A stretch of DNA of 64,000 nucleotides from Sarcina sp. DSM 11001 (GTDB lineage: Bacteria; Bacillota; Clostridia; Lachnospirales; Lachnospiraceae), in NCBI RefSeq assembly GCF_900101015.1, contig NZ_FNFZ01000020.1:29648-93647 (forward strand), written 5' to 3'. Shown in pieces: positions 16,301-24,838 of the stretch. Position 1 is the stretch's first letter, and every line of letters starts with the position of its first letter. The notes below the pieces were generated by a model, which saw only the letters and a list, made by a program, of their open reading frames with translations, did no database searches and was not told the origin of the DNA. The translations under genes and the position numbers were made by a program.

Positions 16301-18592
16301 ATGCGATTAAAAAACCTGATCTGTATTGGCTTATCCATCGCCATGATCGCTTCTGCCGCAGGCTGCGGAAGCTCTGTTTCAGAGAGTCCTTCAGCCGGCG
16401 GGCAGACAGCGGCTGAGGCGGAAGCAGAGGCTTCGGCTGCTTCGGCCGGAGGTGCCGCAGGTGCTGAGCAGGGCGGGGGAGTCTCTTCCATGAGCAGTAC
16501 GGTCACAGCTGCCACAGGAGCGGAGACCGCCGCGGAAAGCAGTACGGCTGCAGCCGCGGGAGCAGGTTCAACCGCGGCTGCCGCAGCGGAGGACACGGAG
16601 ATATCCCCGGAGGATGTTTCCGTCACATGGGAAGACAGCCATGTCTACAAAAAACTGACACTCGGGACCTATGATACGATCACTACTTACGGCGTCAAAG
16701 GATATGAAGATGTCCCCTTTATCAAGGCGTCCGAGTATCTGGAGCTCCTCTTTGAGGGCAGGCAGAGGACCGCTGTGGAGAACGGGATCATGACGGTCAG
16801 TATGAACGGAACGGAAGCCGTGATCGATCCCGCGGAGGACACGATCCGGTTTGACAATCCCGCAAGGCTCAGGTCTGCCGGCGATATCGACGGCGCCATC
16901 ATCGGAAAAGAAGAATACAATGTGGCCACAGGATCCGTGAAGAATAAATCCGTCCAGACAGAAGCCAGGCCAGTAACTGTCTCTCTCAAAGAATACCACA
17001 TGCCTGTCATTCCTTATGAAGATGACATTCTGATGCCTTTCCTGGCGCTGCAGAACACCTTCGGAAGCATGATCATGCAGAACGAACTGGCTTATAACGG
17101 AAGAGACTACTACAACGCGGTCGCTGCGGAACAGTTCATGACCCAGAAGGAGAATGCGTCATCGAGAAACAGCCCTTACGCGAAGGCGCTCTATTCGGGA
17201 CCCTTCAGTGAGAAAACGAAGACGACCCAGGCTTATGCGGACTACGGATATTATTCAATCTGCCTGCTGCTGGATCTGACCTTCGGCCACAAGGAAGAGA
17301 AAAATATTTCGAGTTTTGACGAATACTTTACCAGAATGAACGCAAAGCCGGCCTTGTGCTCCACCAGACCTGACCTGGCTCTCGTAACAGAGTTCATGCT
17401 CTTTAACTATCTTTTTGATTCCGGTCATGATTCTGTACTCGGTATAGATACTGTATTCGGCACAATGGATCAGATCGACAAATCCGATGTGAAGGATGTT
17501 GTCGATGAGATCAGTAAATCCGACAAAGGCCGGGAGCTTTTTGAAGAAAAAGAGAAAATACCGGAAGAAGAGACTGAGATGTCTACGGATTTGATCATAG
17601 GTGCCTTATTGGAGAAGGGCCTGAGTATTCCGGAGGTCGTGCCTCTCATTGCCTGGGGAGGCTATCTCGCGCAGGCAAAACCTGAGGATTACGGTGACCA
17701 GAGACTGGATTACGCCGGTGATACCGCGGTGATCTATTTTGACGCCTTTAAGGACAGCATTTTAGAAAGAGAGCCGTCCTATTATCTGGATCCTGTAAAA
17801 AAAGAAGATGAGGAAACCTGCAGCTTTGCCTTTTTCTACAATTGCTTTGAGGACATCAAAAAGCATGACGAGGTCAAAAACGTCGTTATCAACATCTGTG
17901 ATAACGGCGGCGGAAGCGCAGCCGCACTGGTGTACATCCTGGGCTTCCTCTCCGAAGACGGAGAAGTAAAGTTCACAGACCGGGATATACTGGCAGGAAA
18001 CTACAGAGAAGAGTACTATCATGTCGATACAAATCTTGACGGGATTGCTGATGATCAGGATGGCTTTGGCGGCCAGTATGATTTCTACATCATGTGCAGC
18101 GGATCATCTTATTCCTGCGGCAATGCACTGCCTTATTTCGCCCAGCAGGGCGGCCTGGCCAAGATCATAGGGACCAAACCGGGCGGCGGAGACTGCGTCC
18201 TTGGCTCCTTTATCGATGCTTATGGTCACTGCGCAGCCTATTCCGGCATGCTCAAGCTGGGAACTGACGACGGAAGCGGATTCGTCTCCAACGAAAAAGC
18301 CACAGAGCCGGATCTCAATATGATGCCTACAATCTGGGATATCGTCAATGTTCCCTGGTTTGATCCGGAGGGAATCGCCGATGCCGTCCACCAGTATCAG
18401 GAAGGCAAGACAGAGCTCGTCTATTCAGACGAGGAATCCGGCGAAAACATGTCGAAGTTCCTGACCTATTTATTTGAGACTATTTCAAAGAAAATGGACA
18501 ATAGCCTTGAGACAGAAGACAATTCCGGAGCGGGAGAGAGTCTTGAGACGGAAGAGAATACCGTGGCGGGAGAGAATCTTGAGACAGAATAA
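16301..18592 (+). CDS. S41-like peptidase-domain lipoprotein with repeat tail
   Basis: 763 residues. A signal peptide with lipobox A-S-A-A-G-C (Cys near 23) predicts a membrane-anchored lipoprotein. An Ala/Gly/Ser/Glu-rich linker runs to about residue 105. The C-terminal third resembles tail-specific (S41) peptidases: N-I-C-D-N-G-G-G-S, then C-S-G-S-S-Y-S-C-G-N-A-L-P-Y with the candidate nucleophile Ser, and I-I-G-T-K-P-G-G-G with a candidate Lys. Whether it is active cannot be judged. The last 30 residues are 12-residue repeats (consensus L-E-T-E-E-N-T-V-A-G-E-N). The DNA repeats continue past the stop codon, and the stop arises in a copy that is 4 bases longer than the others, so the present end looks recent. 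Confidence 0.75.
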   Translation: MRLKNLICIGLSIAMIASAAGCGSSVSESPSAGGQTAAEAEAEASAASAGGAAGAEQGGGVSSMSSTVTAATGAETAAESSTAAAAGAGSTAAAAAEDTEISPEDVSVTWEDSHVYKKLTLGTYDTITTYGVKGYEDVPFIKASEYLELLFEGRQRTAVENGIMTVSMNGTEAVIDPAEDTIRFDNPARLRSAGDIDGAIIGKEEYNVATGSVKNKSVQTEARPVTVSLKEYHMPVIPYEDDILMPFLALQNTFGSMIMQNELAYNGRDYYNAVAAEQFMTQKENASSRNSPYAKALYSGPFSEKTKTTQAYADYGYYSICLLLDLTFGHKEEKNISSFDEYFTRMNAKPALCSTRPDLALVTEFMLFNYLFDSGHDSVLGIDTVFGTMDQIDKSDVKDVVDEISKSDKGRELFEEKEKIPEEETEMSTDLIIGALLEKGLSIPEVVPLIAWGGYLAQAKPEDYGDQRLDYAGDTAVIYFDAFKDSILEREPSYYLDPVKKEDEETCSFAFFYNCFEDIKKHDEVKNVVINICDNGGGSAAALVYILGFLSEDGEVKFTDRDILAGNYREEYYHVDTNLDGIADDQDGFGGQYDFYIMCSGSSYSCGNALPYFAQQGGLAKIIGTKPGGGDCVLGSFIDAYGHCAAYSGMLKLGTDDGSGFVSNEKATEPDLNMMPTIWDIVNVPWFDPEGIADAVHQYQEGKTELVYSDEESGENMSKFLTYLFETISKKMDNSLETEDNSGAGESLETEENTVAGENLETE

Positions 18593-18689
18593 ATAGAATT
18601 TCGTGACGGGAGAGAATCCTGAAACAGAAGAGAATTCCGTGGTGGGAGAGAATCCTGAAACAGAAGAGAATTCCGTGGCGGGAGAGAAT
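18506..18689. repeat. 36-bp tandem repeat spanning the lipoprotein stop codon
   Basis: Five copies: 18506-18541, 18542-18577, 18578-18617 (40 bases), 18618-18653 and 18654-18689. Copies 1-3 are at least partly coding. The stop TAA at 18590-18592 lies in copy 3, where TAAATA replaces GA of the other copies, a gain of 4 bases. Copies 4 and 5 are non-coding now, but still read as the same protein repeat in the shifted frame. Confidence 0.93.
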
Positions 18690-18772
18690 CTTGAGGACAG
18701 ACTGTCCGTAGACCCTTGCCCGGTTGTGGAAGCCAAGGGTAAGATACGGTATGGGACAGTTTTCGGACAGTC

Positions 18773-18807
18773 TGAGGGGGCTGCCGCATTATGCGGCAGC
18801 CCCTCAG
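18773..18807 (+). terminator. Strong hairpin between convergent lipoprotein genes
   Basis: GGGGCTGCCGC (18777-18787) pairs perfectly with GCGGCAGCCCC (18793-18803) around ATTAT; CTGA/TCAG extends the stem with one bulge. No T-run follows on either strand. Its place between convergent genes suggests a terminator or transcript-end protector. Confidence 0.6.
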
Positions 18808-18930
18808 TAACTAATCTCAGTAACTAATCTCAGTAACTAATCTCAGTAATTTATCTCAGTTTATTTATCCCGGTTTTATTTCCCGGTTCTATATCTCAGT
18901 TTTTTATCCCGGTTTTTTATTTCAGTTTGC
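18804..18930. repeat. 14-bp tandem repeat and degenerate relatives, before the YfbK-like stop
   Basis: CAGTAACTAATCTC is repeated three times (about 18805-18846), then decays into CAGTTTATTTATCCCGG-like words that run up to the stop codon of the minus-strand lipoprotein at 18937. Confidence 0.82.
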
Positions 18931-18936
18931 GGGATA

Positions 18937-21294
18937 TTATTCCGACTGGCTGATCAGTGTCCGGAGCAGGTCGGCCCAGGAGAGGGCGAGATCATTTCCG
19001 GTTTCCGCTGCCACTGCTTTCGCGATGGCTTCGGCGCTGGTCAGTGTTGCTGTGCCCTTGTATTCACTGTCGCGGATGGTCATGCCGGCCTCGGCCAGGG
19101 AGATGGCAAGGGCAGTGTTGGCATCCGGGATCTCATGATAGTCTGCCGCGAGGACAGGCTTTTCCACAAGCCTGCTTTCAGAACCTGTCTTTCCGCTGTT
19201 GATGTCTTTGTAGCGGATGGAGACGGTGCAGAGGTCGTCCGTGTCGCCGGCTGCCTCTGTTTTGCTGTATTTCAGGTCGGGAGTGTCCGTTACGTTCTCT
19301 TCGCCTGCGGGGACCACTTCATAGAGGGCTGTGACGGATTTTCCGGCACCCACGTCGCCGGCGTCAACCTTGTCGTTGTTAAAGTCTTCCGCGTTCAGGA
19401 TCCTGCTTTCGTAACCGATCAGGCGGTATTCCTGAACGAGCGAAGGGTTGAATTCCACCTGGATCTTTACGTCGTCCGCCATGGGGATCAGGGTGGAGGC
19501 GCTTTCCTGTACCAGAGCTTTCCGGGCGTCGGTCATGTCGCCGATATAGTGATAGTTGCCGTTGCCGTTTTCTGCCATGACCTCCATTTTGTTGTCTTTG
19601 AGGTTCTCGGAGCCGTAACCCAGAATGGTCAGATAAACGCCCTTCTGCCTTCCGGCCTCCACGATCTCCTTCAGCGCGCCCTCGCTGGTGACGCCGATAT
19701 TAAAGTCACCGTCTGTCGCGATCAGTACGCGGTTCACGCCGTTTTCGATATAGCTTTTCTCCGCCATTTCATAGGCGGTCTGCAGACCCAGCGACCCGTA
19801 TGTGCCGCCCCCTGCCCGGGTGAGCGCTTCGGCCAGGCCTTTGTAGATTTCTTCTTTTTTATCGCAGCTGACATTCTCCAGGATCACGCCCTGCCCGGAG
19901 GCATAATACATCATGGAGATGGTGTCCTTTTCATCAAAGCCTTCCAGCATGTCCGCGTAAGCACTCAGCGCCAGGGGCAGCTTGTTGATCAGCATCATGG
20001 AGCCGGAAACATCGGTCACGAGGACAAAATTGGTGGCGGGTTTCTCCTGTACATCGTCTGCCTGGATGCCGATCCGGATGAGTCCGTGCTTATTGTTCCA
20101 GGGGCAGAGGGTGTATTCGGTGGACACTGTGAAAGGTTCGTTTTCGACGCGGTCGCCGCTGTAATCATAATTGAAATAGTTGATCAGCTCCTCGATCTTG
20201 ACTTCATCCTTTTCAATTTCGTAACCGTCCAGAATATCGTATTTCAGCTTTGTATATCCCGCTGTGTCCACGTCGATGGAAAAAGTGGACAGAGGGGAGG
20301 CTGTGACGGATTTGAAAGGATTTTCTTTGATTTCATTGTATTCGGCTGTGTAGGGCTGGGGCATTCCGTTCAGGTCAGCCGTACCGTCGTCCGGAGCGTC
20401 CAGATTTGCCATATCAGACGCAGACATTCCTTTGGAATAAGCCGGTTCTGTCTCCGCAGATTCCGCAGGTGCAGACATTGCAGCCTCATACACCATTTCT
20501 TCTGCTCCCCCCGCAATGGCCATGGGGGCAGCCATCCCGTCCTCAGCGTCCTCATATAAATAATCTATCTCCGGCTCCGGGAAAAGCTCCGGGTGTTCTT
20601 TGGCGGCCTTTTCAACGATGGGAGAGATCCTGCTCCACAGATCATTTTCCAGATTTTCCGCATATAAAGCTCTGGCCAGCAGATATTTGTCCACCTCTTC
20701 CCGGGAGATCTGTTCCAGTTTCAGGAGAGATCCCAGGTACAGGATCCTCTCATCCTCGGGATGCTCGCTTTCCATGCTTTCGTAGGCCCTGGCCAGGACG
20801 GCCCTTTTGAAATTCCCGTTCATGGAATCAATGATCTCCTGCTCCTGTGAAGGTGTCAGGTTGGAATTCCAGGCGCTCCGGCCTCTCTGCTGCGCTTTTG
20901 CGTTCCATCTGCTGAGATCGTCGGTGAAGCTGTCGTGATTTTTGATCACCTGCTTCAGAGTTTCCTTCGGCTCTGCCTGCAGTTTTTCAGTTGTCGCACT
21001 TGTTGCGGAAATCTCCTGTGGAGCGGAGGACGAGCCTGTCGGAGAAATCTCCTGCGGCGCAGAGGAAACTCCTGCCTGCGCTGTCTCCTGATGATCTGCA
21101 GAAGCGTCTGTCCCTGAGGATTTTTCATCCCCGGGAGTCTGGGCCGTAGCGGAGCCTTGCGTTTCCTGGCCTTTTGCAGAAGCTTCTGTTCCGGTGCCGG
21201 TCTGAGTCTGCGGAGATGTGTTCGCGGCTCCGCAGGCAGACAACAGACTGATGATGATCATACCTGCACAAATTCTGTACCACTTCTTTTTCAT
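18937..21294 (-). CDS. YfbK-like von Willebrand A lipoprotein
   Basis: 785 residues. A signal peptide with lipobox L-L-S-A-C is followed by a Thr/Ser/Ala/Gln-rich linker with repeats (to about residue 110). Next come a helical region, the YfbK N-terminal block (S-T-F-S-I-D-V-D-T-A-G-Y), a vWA domain with an intact metal site (D-V-S-G-S-M) and the C-terminal block typical of YfbK proteins. They act outside the cytoplasmic membrane, with unknown ligands. I prefer the ATG at 21294 (nine bases after GGAGG) over the ATG two codons upstream at 21300, which is too close. Convergent with the S41-like lipoprotein gene. Confidence 0.88.
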   Translation of the reverse strand: MKKKWYRICAGMIIISLLSACGAANTSPQTQTGTGTEASAKGQETQGSATAQTPGDEKSSGTDASADHQETAQAGVSSAPQEISPTGSSSAPQEISATSATTEKLQAEPKETLKQVIKNHDSFTDDLSRWNAKAQQRGRSAWNSNLTPSQEQEIIDSMNGNFKRAVLARAYESMESEHPEDERILYLGSLLKLEQISREEVDKYLLARALYAENLENDLWSRISPIVEKAAKEHPELFPEPEIDYLYEDAEDGMAAPMAIAGGAEEMVYEAAMSAPAESAETEPAYSKGMSASDMANLDAPDDGTADLNGMPQPYTAEYNEIKENPFKSVTASPLSTFSIDVDTAGYTKLKYDILDGYEIEKDEVKIEELINYFNYDYSGDRVENEPFTVSTEYTLCPWNNKHGLIRIGIQADDVQEKPATNFVLVTDVSGSMMLINKLPLALSAYADMLEGFDEKDTISMMYYASGQGVILENVSCDKKEEIYKGLAEALTRAGGGTYGSLGLQTAYEMAEKSYIENGVNRVLIATDGDFNIGVTSEGALKEIVEAGRQKGVYLTILGYGSENLKDNKMEVMAENGNGNYHYIGDMTDARKALVQESASTLIPMADDVKIQVEFNPSLVQEYRLIGYESRILNAEDFNNDKVDAGDVGAGKSVTALYEVVPAGEENVTDTPDLKYSKTEAAGDTDDLCTVSIRYKDINSGKTGSESRLVEKPVLAADYHEIPDANTALAISLAEAGMTIRDSEYKGTATLTSAEAIAKAVAAETGNDLALSWADLLRTLISQSE

Positions 21295-21885
21295 AGTCAT
21301 TTTCCTCCAATGCTATTTTACAGAAAACTATTTACAGAAAATTTTTTCACAAAAACCTTTTAAAAAACTATTTTCAGAAAAATACTTTTTTTCAGAAAAA
21401 CTATTATACAGAAATCCTTTTTACAAACACCTTTTTTACAAATCCTTTTTTATAAATACCTTTTTGTACCCGTATACTTTTTTTATGAACTTCAGTTTTT
21501 TGTTTTCAGTAATTCTACATGTAAGTTCAGCTGTTTACTAAAATAACGTCAAGATCAGAGGAGGGGTTACACGTAAACTGCTGACAGGGAAAAGATACAG
21601 AAACCTCCGGTTTGTAACGAATCTGAGCAGATGACAGCTGCCGTCGGAATCGGTTTTTCGTCTGCCGTCGGGGTCTGTCTTCATTTGCTTGTAGAAACGG
21701 TTTTCGGCTCCCGGTCAAGGCAGTTTTCGCGGTCCGTGTCAACCTGTGACCACTGGTAAAGGGGAGGGAAGTATACTATACTTTTTAATAAAATCAATAA
21801 AAGCCTGGACAGCTTTTCGATCTTTTAACAGGCGGCAGTAGACGGAATTAAAGCATTTTTAAAAATAACAGGAGACCAGATTAAA
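21295..21885. other. AT-rich intergenic region with degenerate repeats
   Basis: Nearly 600 bases without a supported gene. From 21310 to 21480 it is made of degenerate copies of words such as ACAGAAAACTATTT and ACAAATCCTTTTTT. At 21771-21786 GTATACTATACTTTTT gives -10-like elements facing right towards the HAD gene, with no clear -35. Confidence 0.6.
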
Positions 21886-22773
21886 ATGACGAATTCCTTT
21901 GGATTGATCGCACTGGACATGGACGGAACACTGCTTCGGGCGGATAAGACCATCCACCCGGATACGGCTGAGGACATCGCGGCTGCAGCGGCCGCAGGTA
22001 TAGAGGTCGCATACTGCACCGGGCGTTCACCGGTGGAACTCCTTACCTATGTGAAAGACCTGTCCGCTATGCACTATGCGATCGCTCTGAGCGGCGCTTA
22101 TGTCTGCGATCTGGGCGGCGGGTGCATCTATGAACGCCGGATTCCGCAGAAACTGGCGCTTCGTCTGGTGGAAGAGGGGGAGAGGTACCGCGCGATGGTC
22201 CAGTTTCTAAAGTCAGACCGATCGATCGTCCGCGGCGATCTCATTCCGCGTATGGCGGAATTTCATATGGCGGCTTTTCAGACACTTTATGAACAGGTCG
22301 CGACAGGAGTCTCTGATCTGACAGACGGGGCGCTGAGCCAAAACGGAGTTCATAAGATCAATATCTATTTTCGAAACACGGAAGACAGGGATAAGGCTTA
22401 TGATGCCTTAAAGGATCTGCCGCTGACCTTTGCCCTCACGGAAAATACGATGCTGGAGGCGGGCGCGGCGGGAGTCAGCAAAGCAGAGGGACTCCGTGCT
22501 CTGGCTGAATATCTCGATATTCCCATATCTGCCACCATGGCCATCGGGGATTCGGATAACGATATCCCTGTCCTTCAAGCGGCTGGGTTTTCTGTTGCCA
22601 TGAAAAACTCGGAAGAAAAAGTCATCGCGCTCTGTGATGCCGTGACGGATGACAATGAAAACAATGGGGTCGGAAAGGCGATCCGGAGATACTGCCTGGC
22701 AGCCTGTCCCGATCCGGGTATTGTCAATGATTCCGCTTCATTCCCGGAAGCAGCAGGGGAGACAGAGCTGTGA
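21886..22773 (+). CDS. HAD-superfamily phosphatase, Cof type
   Basis: 295 residues. Cof-type phosphatases dephosphorylate sugar phosphates, flavin or pyridoxal phosphate with broad specificity. Motif I is D-M-D-G-T (residues 9-13, nucleophile Asp9), motif II is C-T-G-R-S, a conserved Lys lies in the late part, and motif IV is G-D-S-D-N-D. A type IIB cap sits in the middle. AGGAG is 11 bases before the ATG. The last codons (S-F-P-E-A-A-G-E-T-E-L) come from a 61-bp duplication shared with the next gene's leader. Confidence 0.9.
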   Translation: MTNSFGLIALDMDGTLLRADKTIHPDTAEDIAAAAAAGIEVAYCTGRSPVELLTYVKDLSAMHYAIALSGAYVCDLGGGCIYERRIPQKLALRLVEEGERYRAMVQFLKSDRSIVRGDLIPRMAEFHMAAFQTLYEQVATGVSDLTDGALSQNGVHKINIYFRNTEDRDKAYDALKDLPLTFALTENTMLEAGAAGVSKAEGLRALAEYLDIPISATMAIGDSDNDIPVLQAAGFSVAMKNSEEKVIALCDAVTDDNENNGVGKAIRRYCLAACPDPGIVNDSASFPEAAGETEL

Positions 22774-22817
22774 CTCCACGAAAGAAGCAGGAGACGATTC
22801 ATTCCCGGAAGCAGCAG
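22737..22817. repeat. 61-bp-period direct repeat across the HAD gene stop codon
   Basis: TTCATTCCCGGAAGCAGCAG at 22737-22756 and again at 22798-22817. The HAD stop codon (22771-22773) lies between the copies. The second copy forms the leader of the MobA-fusion gene. Confidence 0.9.
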
Positions 22818-22834
22818 AGGAGACTGGAATTACT

Positions 22835-24634
22835 ATGAGTACTAATACTATGATTACGAATACTATGGTTAATAATACTAAGACTGATAATACTAAGACA
22901 GATGATGCTAAGACGGAAAATACTAAGAATGACAATATTATTGCTGATAATAATTTAGCTGGTAATTCTATAGCTGATAATAAAGACAAAAATTCACTTC
23001 CCGTTGTGATCTCTGATACGGCAGCACAGGCAGAGGATGTCTGCGGGGTGCTTCTTTGCGGAGGAAAGAGCCGCCGCATGGGTGTTGACAAGGCTTCCCT
23101 CCCCTGGGGAAGCGGGACTTTCCTGCAGGCAGTCGCCGCCCGTCTGGACATGTTTTCGGAAAAATATCTGTCTGTTTCCTCAAATGCAAATCCAAATGTA
23201 AATGCAAATGCAGATGCAGATCAGGATGCGGGCGCAGGTGCGGATGCGGACGCAGGTGCAGTGTCAGATTCCGGATCAGGCGAACCCAAAAATGGCCAGT
23301 CTGAAAGGAAGGGATTAGCTCCGGATTGGATCGTTCTGCCCGACAAAGTACCGGACTGTGGTCCCATCGGAGGGATTTATACTGCTCTTTCGACCTGTAC
23401 TGCCGGGTGGGCTATGGTGGTCTCCTGCGATGTCCCGAAAGTGGAAGAGAGCCTTTTACGGGTTCTCATGGCCGGCAGGACAGCGGAGGCTGAGATCGTT
23501 TATCCCGTCACTTCGGACGGAAGGATGCACCTGACCTGTGCCCTGTACAGGAAATCCCTGCTGCCGGTCCTGGAGCAGCATATTGCGGCGCATGACTACC
23601 GGCTCCGTTCTCTTCTGGACAAATGCAGGGCGGCTATTGTCCCGCTGGATTCTGTGCAGGATTCCTTTCTGGAGGACATGCTTGCAAATATTAATACGCC
23701 GGAAGACCTGGAAAATGTAAAAACCGGTCCTGAAAACAGGGGCAGAAGAGAAATTAAAAAAGACAAAAGCAGCCGGGAGTTTTACCTTCGGGACGACGGG
23801 ATCCGTATCCACTGCAAGCTGGATTTTCCGGACAATAAATACCGGCAGTCTGTTCCGGCCGGCATGTCCATACAGAGCGGTTCGGATAGTGTTAGTGTAT
23901 CCGGCTGGAATTCTGTGGAAAGAACAGAGGGGGATTGTGACCCCGGAACACAAAAGCTCCCCCTTCTGATCATTTTCCATGGTTTCACCGGTCATATGGA
24001 AGAGGATCATATCCGGGCAGTGGCGAGGACTGCCAACGAAACCGGATATGCCGCTCTGAGAGCCGAGCTCTACGGCCACGGCAGGAGCGGGGGCGATTTC
24101 CGGGACCACACCCTTCTGAAATGGATCAGCAACGCGCTCACAGTGATCGACTATGCCCGGAGCCTTCCCTTTGTTTCAGAAATACTTGTCTGCGGCCATT
24201 CCCAGGGAGGTCTGCTGACCATGCTGGCGGGAGCCATGGAACAGGACCATCTCAAGGCGATCCTGCCGCTTTCACCTGCATGGATGATTCCGGAAACAGC
24301 CCGCCGGGGAGAAGTATTGGGAACCATTTTTGAACCGGAAAAGATCCCGGAGAAACTGGCCGCCGGGAAGGGTCTGTGCCTGGGCGGCACTTATCTCCGC
24401 ACGGCGCAGATGGTCGAAGTGGAACCGTCAATACGGAGGTTCAAAAAACCCGTTCTGCTTGTTCACGGGAGCGCTGACCTTGCCGTGCCGGTGGACTGCT
24501 CCGTCAGGGCGGCTGAAATGTACCCGGATGCCCGTCTGGTGATCATTCCTGAGGACACTCACTGCTATGATTTCCATCTTGACCAGGTGGTGGAAGCAGT
24601 GCGGGCTTTTCTCGCTGAGCAGCTGAACAGGTAA
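22835..24634 (+). CDS. MobA-type nucleotidyltransferase fused to alpha/beta hydrolase
   Basis: 599 residues in two enzyme domains. Residues about 65-310 are a MobA-like molybdenum cofactor guanylyltransferase: L-L-C-G-G-K-S-R-R-M-G with K-A-S-L-P-W-G, then C-D-V-P for the metal Asp. Residues about 345-595 are a serine hydrolase of the alpha/beta fold: F-H-G-F-T-G-H (oxyanion), G-H-S-Q-G-G (nucleophile Ser), a late Asp and D-T-H-C-Y (His). The first 60 residues are an Asn/Thr/Asp low-complexity leader with unusually AT-rich codons. A second Asn/Ala/Asp/Gly-rich insert interrupts the MobA domain (about 118-160). Start at ATG 22835 (GAGGAG upstream); a longer frame from 22649 would overlap the HAD gene. 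The join of these two activities is unusual. Confidence 0.85.
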   Translation: MSTNTMITNTMVNNTKTDNTKTDDAKTENTKNDNIIADNNLAGNSIADNKDKNSLPVVISDTAAQAEDVCGVLLCGGKSRRMGVDKASLPWGSGTFLQAVAARLDMFSEKYLSVSSNANPNVNANADADQDAGAGADADAGAVSDSGSGEPKNGQSERKGLAPDWIVLPDKVPDCGPIGGIYTALSTCTAGWAMVVSCDVPKVEESLLRVLMAGRTAEAEIVYPVTSDGRMHLTCALYRKSLLPVLEQHIAAHDYRLRSLLDKCRAAIVPLDSVQDSFLEDMLANINTPEDLENVKTGPENRGRREIKKDKSSREFYLRDDGIRIHCKLDFPDNKYRQSVPAGMSIQSGSDSVSVSGWNSVERTEGDCDPGTQKLPLLIIFHGFTGHMEEDHIRAVARTANETGYAALRAELYGHGRSGGDFRDHTLLKWISNALTVIDYARSLPFVSEILVCGHSQGGLLTMLAGAMEQDHLKAILPLSPAWMIPETARRGEVLGTIFEPEKIPEKLAAGKGLCLGGTYLRTAQMVEVEPSIRRFKKPVLLVHGSADLAVPVDCSVRAAEMYPDARLVIIPEDTHCYDFHLDQVVEAVRAFLAEQLNR

Positions 24635-24710
24635 TAGGTGATATCAAAGGTAATATCCACTTGATCAGCCGGAAACGTCATTCATTCCAGGAACTCAGAT
24701 GGCTTCACCT

Positions 24711-24827
24711 GATTCTTCAAGACTCGCCCGCGAGTCTTGCGCACCGGATGCGGGCTTTGAGAAGGCTGGGGGACGAAGCGTAAAGCTGTTTCGGCTGTAC
24801 AGCCGGAGCAGCTTTCTGCGAAGAATC
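24711..24827. repeat. Structured inverted-repeat element, copy A
   Basis: Terminal inverted repeat GATTCTTC (24711-24718) / GAAGAATC (24820-24827). Inside lie CAAGACTCG-CCCG-CGAGTCTTG (24718-24739) and AAAGCTG (24782-24788) / CAGCTTT (24809-24815), which encloses the palindrome GGCTGTACAGCC. It shares its end words and the CGAGTCTTG motif with the element at 37678-37798. It lies between the convergent MobA-fusion and nucleotidase genes. Confidence 0.7.
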
Positions 24828-24838
24828 GAATCTCAGCC

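Noticed and set aside
18603..18827. Separate small gene downstream of the S41-like lipoprotein
   Set aside because: It consists of the shifted continuation of the lipoprotein repeat and then reads through a hairpin; it has no start signal of its own.
19135..20559. 474-codon plus-strand frame opposite the YfbK-like gene
   Set aside because: Antisense shadow of a real lipoprotein gene; no start signals.
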